Of a stretch of DNA of 21,532 nucleotides, positions 15,046-21,532 are shown in pieces. The DNA lies in the NCBI GenBank assembly GCA_047622605.1, contig JBLHND010000045.1, positions 1 to 21,532 on the forward strand, in the 5' to 3' direction. Made by a program: the position numbers and the translations under genes. This stretch comes from Motiliproteus sp047622605. Its GTDB lineage: Bacteria; Pseudomonadota; Gammaproteobacteria; Pseudomonadales; Balneatricaceae. Under the pieces are notes generated by a model. That model did no database searches, was not told the origin of the DNA, and was given only the letters and a program-made list of their open reading frames with translations. The stretch's first letter is position 1, and each line of letters starts with the position of its first letter.

Positions 15046-16845
15046 TTAGTGAGCGTGAGCTTCACCTACACCCCGTGGAATACGGATGCTTTCAACCAGT
15101 TCCTGGATTTCAGCAGGTGGCGGAGGAGTCATTGAAGACACGACAAACGCCACGATGAAGTTCAGGATCATACCTACCGTACCGAAGCCCTCTGGCGAGA
15201 TACCCATGAACAGTTCGTCCTTAGTACCACCCATAAACTTGAAGTAGATGATGTAGGCCATCGTAGAACTAATACCCACGATCATACCTGAGATGGCGCC
15301 TTCTCTGTTCATCCGCTTGGAGAAGATACCCATGATAATGACAGGGAAGAACGAAGAGGCTGCCAGGCCGAAGGCCAGTGCCACAACGATCGCCACAAAT
15401 CCTGGAGGATTGATACCGAAGTAACCTGCAACACAGATCGCCACTACCGCCGCCAGACGAGCAAACATCAGCTCCTGCTTCTCGGTGATATCAGGATTAA
15501 TGGTTTTCTTGACCAAGTCATGCGCAATCGCGGTAGAGATTACCAGCAACAGACCGGCAGCCGTAGACAGCGCCGCGGCAACTGCACCGGCCGCAATCAA
15601 GGCAATGACCCAACCTGGAAGCTGAGCAATCTCAGGGTTAGCCAATACCATGATGTCACGGTCAACATAGATCTCGTTAGCAAACGGCTGCTTGGAAGCA
15701 TCGAAGCTGCCATCAGCAGGGTTGGTCGTCATCCGTGATCCATTCACGTCAACACCCTCGCCGAAAGTAGGCTTGCCCTTAAAGGCATTACCTGCCGCGT
15801 ACTGCACCTTGCCGTCGCCGTTAAGATCGGTCCAGGCGATCAGGCCTGACTTCTCCCAGCTCTTGAACCACTCTGGAATTTCTGTGTAAGCAACACCCGT
15901 CTTGTCTGGGCCGTTAACCGTCTGGATCAGGTTAAGTTTACCAAACGCCGCCACACCCGGTACCGCAGTGTAGAGAAGAGCGATGAACAGCAATGCCCAG
16001 CCCGCAGAAGTACGTGCATCTTTCACCTTAGGTACGGTGAAGAAACGTACGATTACGTGTGGCAGACCCGCTGTACCACACATCAGTGCAGCCGTTACGA
16101 AGAACATATCTAGCGTTGACTTACTGCCGGCGGTGTATTCTTTAAGACCCAGCTCGGTAGAGAGCGAGTTAATCGTAGCCAATACCGACTGACCATCTGC
16201 CAGAGTAGCGCCCAAACCTGTTTGTGGCAGGATATGACCGGTGATCTGGAACGACAGGAACACGGCAGGAACGGTGTACGCGATGATCAGTACGACATAC
16301 TGAGCCACCTGGGTGTAGGTAATACCTTTCATACCACCCAATACCGCATAGACGAATACGATCGCCATACCCAGTACTACACCTTCGTTGATGCCCACGC
16401 CCAGGAAGCGCGAGAACACGATACCCACACCACGCATCTGACCGGCCACATAAGTGAAGGAGATGATGATGGTACAGATAACCGCAATAACCCGTGCAAA
16501 GTTGGAGTAATAACGATCGCCAACGAAGTCAGGTACGGTGAACTTACCGAACTTGCGCAGGTAAGGCGCCAGCAGCAATGCCAGCATTACGTAACCACCA
16601 GTCCAACCCATCAGGTAGGCAGCGCCGTCACGTCCCATGAAGGAGATAATCCCTGCCAGGGAGATAAATGATGCGGCTGACATCCAGTCAGCAGCGGTAG
16701 CCATGCCGTTTGCGATAGGGTGAACACCACCGCCTGCAACATAGAACTCTTTAGTCGAGCCCGCACGAGCCCAGTACGCAATGCCGATATACAGTACAAA
16801 GGATGCACCGATAAACGCATAGTTGAGTAAGTCTTGGGATTCCAT
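15046..16845 (-). CDS. Sodium:solute symporter large subunit, VC_2705 family (ActP-like)
   Basis: Encodes 599 residues with about 13 membrane helices and the SSS-family core (AADWMSAASFISLAG at about 51-65; GLPHVIVRFFTVP near 260-272). It belongs to the subfamily that pairs with a DUF4212 small subunit. Homologues are often annotated as cation/acetate symporters; substrate here is inferred, with acetate or other short monocarboxylates most likely. A hydrophilic insert at about 305-405 includes DLNGDGKVQY (340-349), an EF-hand-type calcium loop, followed by a second Asp/Asn/Gly-rich run. The C-terminal tail is short and ends in His residues. The ATG start is at 16843-16845; AGGACGG lies about eight bases upstream. 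Confidence 0.92.
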   Translation of the reverse strand: MESQDLLNYAFIGASFVLYIGIAYWARAGSTKEFYVAGGGVHPIANGMATAADWMSAASFISLAGIISFMGRDGAAYLMGWTGGYVMLALLLAPYLRKFGKFTVPDFVGDRYYSNFARVIAVICTIIISFTYVAGQMRGVGIVFSRFLGVGINEGVVLGMAIVFVYAVLGGMKGITYTQVAQYVVLIIAYTVPAVFLSFQITGHILPQTGLGATLADGQSVLATINSLSTELGLKEYTAGSKSTLDMFFVTAALMCGTAGLPHVIVRFFTVPKVKDARTSAGWALLFIALLYTAVPGVAAFGKLNLIQTVNGPDKTGVAYTEIPEWFKSWEKSGLIAWTDLNGDGKVQYAAGNAFKGKPTFGEGVDVNGSRMTTNPADGSFDASKQPFANEIYVDRDIMVLANPEIAQLPGWVIALIAAGAVAAALSTAAGLLLVISTAIAHDLVKKTINPDITEKQELMFARLAAVVAICVAGYFGINPPGFVAIVVALAFGLAASSFFPVIIMGIFSKRMNREGAISGMIVGISSTMAYIIYFKFMGGTKDELFMGISPEGFGTVGMILNFIVAFVVSSMTPPPPAEIQELVESIRIPRGVGEAHAH

Positions 16846-16883
16846 AGAGAAACCGTCCTATTAGATTATTGTTATTACAGCGG

Positions 16884-17144
16884 TTATTCGTGTACGTCGT
16901 ACTTCTGATCAAGCTTGTTCATAGTTGCCGCATAAGCAACGATCAGGCCGCAGAAAACATAGATGGAGCCCTGCTGAGCGAACCAGAACCCCAGTTGAAA
17001 TCCAAAGAAATCAATAGTGTTCAGTTCTTCGATAAACAGGATTCCGCACCCATAGGAAACTACAAACCAGACTGCCAGGTAGGTGAAAATAATTTTAATA
17101 TTTTCACTCCAATAAGCCTGGGCATCTTCTTTTGTAATGCTCAT
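16884..17144 (-). CDS. DUF4212 sodium:solute symporter small subunit
   Basis: Encodes 86 residues with two membrane helices (about 17-40 and 54-74) and a short charged C-terminus. The layout and motifs (AYWSENIKI, then GFWFAQQGSIYVF) fit the DUF4212/VC_2705 small-subunit family, which is always found next to its large subunit. The ATG start at 17142-17144 has AAGGAAAG upstream. The gene precedes the large subunit by 38 bp, so the two are probably cotranscribed and form one transporter in the inner membrane. Confidence 0.93.
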   Translation of the reverse strand: MSITKEDAQAYWSENIKIIFTYLAVWFVVSYGCGILFIEELNTIDFFGFQLGFWFAQQGSIYVFCGLIVAYAATMNKLDQKYDVHE

Positions 17145-17452
17145 GACACTTTCCTTCTGTTGTTGTTATTAAATTTTCGAGTAGTATTACGATTAAAATC
17201 AGGCGTAAAAATCATGCATAAGAAAGTACAGAGTGTAATTTACCAAAGCCCGGCCACAAACAAATCCCCGACTTTAGTCTCTACTCTCGGCAAGCATCAG
17301 ACCCAGACCCTTATATCTTAAATAAATACCTTTTTATACAAGGCGATGAGAGTTTATCATGGCCCGCCGACAGCCCTGCTAGACCATGGTCTTAAGCGCT
17401 ACCTATTTAGCTTTGATACTCTAATTTTCATGCCAAACCAACGGTGCGACCT
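17145..17452. other. Divergent regulatory region between the symporter operon and the hybrid kinase
   Basis: These 308 bases contain no convincing protein gene and are AT-richer than the flanking genes. On the minus strand a weak sigma-70-like pair is visible: TATGCA (17215-17220) and TTTAAT (17192-17197), 17 bases apart, pointing to the DUF4212 gene. A perfect 12-bp palindrome, AGACCATGGTCT, lies at 17381-17392. A TCTAAT hexamer (17420-17425) could be a -10 for the kinase but lacks a -35. No good CRP or sigma-54 site was seen. Confidence 0.5.
17381..17392. promoter_or_regulatory. 12-bp palindrome, possible operator
   Basis: AGACCATGGTCT is a perfect palindrome 61 bases before the kinase ATG in the divergent promoter region. 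Dimeric regulators bind such sites; no regulator can be assigned from sequence. Confidence 0.3.
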
Positions 17453-20400
17453 ATGCAAGACTCTCTGTTAGACGGTTGGTTTATCATCCTGATCTCGCTG
17501 ACTTACGTGGGCGTGTTGTTTGTGATCGCATCCTTTGGCGAGCGTCATGCTAAACGCATCTTTAATTCCCGCCTTCGGCCGGTGATCTACAGCCTGTCCC
17601 TGGCGGTCTACGCGACGTCCTGGACCTTCTATGGCGCCGTCGGTCGCGCCAGCACCGGCGGCTGGGAGTTTCTGGCCACCTACCTCGGCCCCATCCTGAC
17701 CTTTGTGTTCTTATGGAAGCTGCTGACCAAGATCGTCCTGGTCAGCAAGCAACAGAACATCACCACCATCTCCGACTTTATCGCTTCTCGCTATGGCAAG
17801 AGCCAAAGCCTGGCGATCCTGGTCACCTGCATCGCCGTGCTCGGCATCGTCCCCTACATCGCGCTGCAGCTTAAAGCGGTGGCGATGAGTTACGACGCCC
17901 TGACCACGGTCGCCGGCGAAGCCTCCAGCGGCAGCGATACCGCGCTCTTTGTCGCCCTGCTGATGGCGCTGTTTTCCATCCTGTTCGGGACTCGCCACAT
18001 CGATGCCACCGAACACCACGAAGGCATCGTGCTGGCCATCGCCTTCGAGTCTATCATCAAGCTCTCGGCCTTTGTCGCCGTAGGACTCTATGTCACCTTT
18101 GGCCTCTTTGACGGGATCGACAACCTGCTCACCCATGCTGCCGAGGAGCTCTTGAACGACGCCAACTTTCGAATCGATTTCATCGAAAACAGTTTTATCA
18201 CCGAGACCCTGCTGGCCGCCATCGCCTTTATTTGTCTGCCACGCATGTTTCATGTGTCGGTAGTAGAGAATGCCGATCCTAAGGATTTAAACCTGGCGCG
18301 CTGGGTGTTCCCAGGCTATCTGGTTCTTTCCGGCCTGTTTGTTATCCCCATCGCCACCGCCGGCATCCTGATATTCCCTGACGGCAGCGTCGATGCCGAT
18401 ACGTTTGTGCTGACCCTGCCCCTCTATGCCCATCAGAATGCGCTGGCGATCCTGGTCTTTATCGGCGGCCTTTCCGCAGCCACGTCGATGGTTATCGTCG
18501 CCACCATCACCCTGAGCACCATGGTCTGCAACGACGTCGTCATGCCGCTGTTATTGCGCATGCCCCGGTTGAAACTCTCTCAAAAGAAGGATCTGGGATC
18601 GTTTTTACTCCGGGTCCGCCGTCTGACCATCTTCAGCCTGATGCTGCTGTCCTACTTCTACTACCGCATCTTTGGCGATACCGGCAGCCTGGCATCGTTC
18701 GGACTCCTGGCGTTTGTGGCTGTGGCGCAATTTGCACCCGCCATCCTGGGCGCCGTGATCTGGAAACAGGGCAGCCGTCAGGGTGCCCTGGCCGGTATCA
18801 GCGCCGGGGTTATAATCTGGCTGTACACCCTGGTACTGCCGATCATGTCGGGAGTCGGACTCATTCCCGACAGTATCCAGGCCATCATTCGGGAGAACCC
18901 CTGGCTACACCCCAACGCACTGTTCGGCATCTCCTTCCCTAATGATCTGACCCACGGAACCTTTTGGAGCCTGGCGATCAATATCCTGCTGTTTGTGCTG
19001 GTATCGCGTCACTCCAGTCAGCGCCTGATAGATCGTATCCAGGCCAGTAATTACGTCGACTGTCAGAGCGCCACCAGCAACCAGACCTCTCAGACCCTTA
19101 GCGGGACTACCACCGTCGGTGATCTGCAACTACTCACCGAACGTTTCCTGGGTGTCAATCGCGCCCGCGGTGCCTTCAACACCTTCGCCGTGCAGCGGGC
19201 CGAAGATCCGCCGCTAAGTGGCGACCATGCCTCCAATGCGCTGGTCGGCTATATCGAGCGCCTGCTGTCGGGGGTCATAGGGGCGTCTTCGGCCCGAATC
19301 CTGATGGCCTCGACGCTGCGTGGTCGTGACATGCAGCTCGGAGATGTCGTTAGCATTGTCGATGAAGCGAGTAAGGTCTTGAAGTTCAACCGTGCGCTGC
19401 TGCAATCGACGATCGAAAACATCAACCAGGGGATCAGTGTCGTCGATCAGCAGCTCCGCCTAGTCGCGTGGAACCGTCGTTATCTGGAGATGTTCGAATA
19501 TCCCGCCGGCTTGGTCTGCATCGGTCGACCCGTGACCGAGATTTTCAACTACAACGCCAAAATGGGCGAATATGGCCCCGGCGCCATCGGCGCTCATGTC
19601 GCCAGACGGGTCGCGATGCTGCAATCAGGCACCTCCAACTCCTATATCCGCTACCGCCAGGATGGCACGGTGCTCGAAGTCCAGGGCAACCCCATGCCTG
19701 GCGGCGGCTACGTCAACACGTATCTGGACATTACCGCACACAAACGCACCGAGGAGGCGTTGCGAGAGAGCGAACAGAGCATCCGCCTCTACACCGATAA
19801 CGTCCCGGTGCTGATCGCTTATCTCGACAAAGAGCGCCGCTACCTGTTTGTCAACAAGGCCTATGCCCAGACCTTCAATATCAGGGATCGTCACAACATC
19901 TCAGGAACCCCTTGCTACAAAGTATTAACGCCGATGCAGTACGATAGCCGGACCCCGTTTATTTCCCAGGTTCTCCAAGGCAAGCGGCAGAACTTTGAGA
20001 CCAAGTTACCCTCGCAAGGCACGGAGCAGCTGCGCTTTGCCGACGTTACCTATATCCCTCATCTCGGTGAGTATGGTGACGTTCTCGGCTATTTCACCCT
20101 CTATCAGGACATCACCGAACGGCGTCTTGCGGAGATCGCCTTGCAGGAGACCAATGAAAATCTGGAACTTCGAGTCTACGAACGCACCCAGGCGATCACG
20201 GCCATTAACCGGGAACTTCGTAAAGAAAACACGATCCGCTCGCTGATCGAGGACGAGCTGCGCCAGGCCAAGTCCGATGCCGACGACGCCAATATCGGCA
20301 AGACCCGCTTTCTGGCAGCCGCCAGCCATGACCTGTTGCAGCCACTCAACGCCGCCCGCCTGTTCACCTCGGCGCTGGCGCAACAACACCGCGACGACAC

Positions 20401-21394
20401 CACCGACGAGCTGGTACACAACCTGGATGGCTCGCTAAGAGCCGCCGAAGAACTACTCGTCACCCTGCTGGATATCTCCAAGATCGATGCCGGCGCGCTG
20501 GAACCTAAACTCAGCCATTTCTGTCTCGATAGCTTATTCTCCACCCTTAAGGCTCAATTCACCGTCTTAGCCAGCGAGAAGCAGCTGGCCTTCCATAGCG
20601 TTGGCTGCAACAGGGTCATCTACAGCGATCCGCAGTTACTGCGACGGGTGCTGCAGAACTTCCTCTCCAATGCGATCCGCTACACCCAGTCAGGCAAGAT
20701 CTTGCTCGGCTGTCGCCGGCATAACCAGCAGCTACGCATCGAGGTCTGGGACACCGGTGTCGGCATCCCTGACAACAGGATCAGCGAGGTGTTTGAAGAG
20801 TTCAAGCGCATCGACAACCCGAAACACTCTCAGGTTAAGGGGCTGGGACTGGGACTGGCGATCACCGAGCGGATCGCCCGCGTCCTCGACCATCCCCTGC
20901 AGGTCCGCTCCTGGCCAGGCCAGGGCACCCTGTTCAGTATCGAGGTTCCCCTAGGGGATCCCACCCAGGTCAAGCAGATAATACGTAGCGGCGGCGCCAG
21001 CACCCGCGCCGGCAACCTGACAGGCGTCAGAGTGCTCTGCATCGATAACGAACCCAGCATCCTGCAGGGAATGTCGGTACTGCTCAAGGGCTGGTCATGC
21101 GAGGTCTATACGGCCAGCCATGAAAACAGCGTCATAGATGCGCTCAAGCGCGACCCCGAACCCGACATCATCCTCGCCGACTATCATCTGGGAGAAACGC
21201 ACACCGGTATCCTGGCGCTGAAAACACTGCAGCCGCACTGGTCAAAAACTATCCCTGCGATCGTCATTACGGCCGACCGTACCGAAGCCGTTCAGCAAGA
21301 TGCACTTGATTACGGTGCCCAAATCCTCCACAAGCCCCTTAAGCCGGCCGCCCTGCGCGCGCTGATGACCTCCCTGCTGGCTCACCGGCATTAA
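17453..21394 (+). CDS. SSS-domain hybrid sensor histidine kinase, CrbS/MxtR-like
   Basis: Encodes 1313 residues from ATG 17453; an in-frame GTG at 17444 would add three. Residues 5-520 form an SSS transporter-like domain with about 13 membrane helices. Two PAS regions follow (about 650-765 and 770-890), then a coiled linker. The HisKA box is SHDLLQPLNAARLF with H959. The HATPase has N1073, DTGVGIP (about 1100) and GLGLGLA (about 1130). The receiver domain has phospho-acceptor D1243, T1273 and K1294. Catalytic residues are all intact. CrbS of Vibrio and MxtR of Pseudomonas share this plan and act with LuxR-type CrbR/ErdR in acetate utilisation. Placement divergent to an ActP-like symporter supports such a role; no partner regulator is in the window. 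The second PAS makes it longer than many relatives. Confidence 0.9.
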   Translation: MQDSLLDGWFIILISLTYVGVLFVIASFGERHAKRIFNSRLRPVIYSLSLAVYATSWTFYGAVGRASTGGWEFLATYLGPILTFVFLWKLLTKIVLVSKQQNITTISDFIASRYGKSQSLAILVTCIAVLGIVPYIALQLKAVAMSYDALTTVAGEASSGSDTALFVALLMALFSILFGTRHIDATEHHEGIVLAIAFESIIKLSAFVAVGLYVTFGLFDGIDNLLTHAAEELLNDANFRIDFIENSFITETLLAAIAFICLPRMFHVSVVENADPKDLNLARWVFPGYLVLSGLFVIPIATAGILIFPDGSVDADTFVLTLPLYAHQNALAILVFIGGLSAATSMVIVATITLSTMVCNDVVMPLLLRMPRLKLSQKKDLGSFLLRVRRLTIFSLMLLSYFYYRIFGDTGSLASFGLLAFVAVAQFAPAILGAVIWKQGSRQGALAGISAGVIIWLYTLVLPIMSGVGLIPDSIQAIIRENPWLHPNALFGISFPNDLTHGTFWSLAINILLFVLVSRHSSQRLIDRIQASNYVDCQSATSNQTSQTLSGTTTVGDLQLLTERFLGVNRARGAFNTFAVQRAEDPPLSGDHASNALVGYIERLLSGVIGASSARILMASTLRGRDMQLGDVVSIVDEASKVLKFNRALLQSTIENINQGISVVDQQLRLVAWNRRYLEMFEYPAGLVCIGRPVTEIFNYNAKMGEYGPGAIGAHVARRVAMLQSGTSNSYIRYRQDGTVLEVQGNPMPGGGYVNTYLDITAHKRTEEALRESEQSIRLYTDNVPVLIAYLDKERRYLFVNKAYAQTFNIRDRHNISGTPCYKVLTPMQYDSRTPFISQVLQGKRQNFETKLPSQGTEQLRFADVTYIPHLGEYGDVLGYFTLYQDITERRLAEIALQETNENLELRVYERTQAITAINRELRKENTIRSLIEDELRQAKSDADDANIGKTRFLAAASHDLLQPLNAARLFTSALAQQHRDDTTDELVHNLDGSLRAAEELLVTLLDISKIDAGALEPKLSHFCLDSLFSTLKAQFTVLASEKQLAFHSVGCNRVIYSDPQLLRRVLQNFLSNAIRYTQSGKILLGCRRHNQQLRIEVWDTGVGIPDNRISEVFEEFKRIDNPKHSQVKGLGLGLAITERIARVLDHPLQVRSWPGQGTLFSIEVPLGDPTQVKQIIRSGGASTRAGNLTGVRVLCIDNEPSILQGMSVLLKGWSCEVYTASHENSVIDALKRDPEPDIILADYHLGETHTGILALKTLQPHWSKTIPAIVITADRTEAVQQDALDYGAQILHKPLKPAALRALMTSLLAHRH

Positions 21395-21408
21395 CGGGCG
21401 GTAAGCGC

Positions 21409-21440
21409 GATTGCTGGGATTGCTGGGATTGCATCCCAGC
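21409..21440. repeat. 9-nt direct repeat merging into a perfect stem-loop after the kinase gene
   Basis: GATTGCTGG occurs twice end to end (21409-21426), followed by GATTGC. The last part is the left arm of an 8-bp perfect hairpin GCTGGGAT-TGC-ATCCCAGC (21422-21440). There is no following T-run, so if it ends transcription it would do so with help from Rho. The remaining bases to 21532 show no supportable gene. Confidence 0.65.
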
Positions 21441-21532
21441 GTACGCTCCTAGCCATAACCGTTAATTTGTACAGAGCCTATTTCAATCCCCAGTAACCTG
21501 CTCATATTATTTCCCGAGTTATTGCTGTTCTT

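Noticed and set aside
17711..18253. 180-codon minus-strand open frame opposite the kinase SSS domain
   Set aside because: Gly/Asp/Gln-rich shadow of hydrophobic transporter codons on the other strand; no independent evidence.

Overview
The window looks like part of the chromosome of a polarly flagellated, probably marine or aquatic gammaproteobacterium (Oceanospirillales, Pseudomonas or Vibrio type). The grounds are the gene order fliEFGHIJKLMNOPQR-flhB, a sigma-54-type promoter before fliE, and the presence of a VC_2705-family sodium:solute symporter cluster. The genus cannot be fixed from sequence alone. No rRNA, tRNA, CRISPR array, intact insertion sequence or prophage gene was seen.

Bases 1-12006, all on the minus strand, form one long flagellar operon read from right to left: fliE, fliF, fliG, fliH, fliI, fliJ, fliK, fliL, fliM, fliN, fliO, fliP, fliQ, fliR and the first 28 codons of flhB, which runs off the left edge. 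Together they encode the MS-ring and its rod junction (FliE, FliF), the rotor/switch (FliG, FliM, FliN), the export ATPase complex (FliH, FliI, FliJ), hook-length control (FliK), a stator-associated protein (FliL) and the membrane export gate (FliO, FliP, FliQ, FliR, FlhB). Several genes overlap (F/G, H/I, N/O, O/P). Other junctions are loose and carry short repeats or hairpins (G/H, J/K, M/N, Q/R). Four genes use non-ATG starts: GTG for fliF and fliH, TTG for fliO and the downstream-unrelated exonuclease.

Bases 12007-12340 separate the flagellar operon from the next block. This stretch holds a rho-independent-type terminator for the exonuclease gene, a close match to the -24/-12 promoter consensus pointing at fliE, and a roughly 145-nt leader. 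The regulators often found just upstream of fliE (fleQSR/flrABC) are not here.

Bases 12341-17144 (minus strand) hold a carbon-uptake/signalling block: a DUF4212 small symporter subunit, a large SSS-family symporter of the VC_2705/ActP-like type, a strong terminator, a cNMP-binding/CBS/DUF294 nucleotidyltransferase-like protein, and a DnaQ-type 3'-5' exonuclease. A 92-bp element with imperfect inverted ends lies between the last two.

Diverging from this block is a 1313-residue hybrid histidine kinase (17453-21394, plus strand) with an N-terminal SSS transporter-like domain, two PAS regions, HisKA, HATPase and a C-terminal receiver. Its architecture matches the CrbS/MxtR kinases, which govern acetate utilisation in Vibrio and Pseudomonas. 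The simplest reading is that this kinase senses a transported or metabolic signal and controls the divergent symporter operon, perhaps through an unlinked LuxR-type regulator. No wholly new system is evident. The most notable points are the conserved but poorly understood symporter/DUF294/exonuclease neighbourhood and several small non-coding elements in operon gaps.
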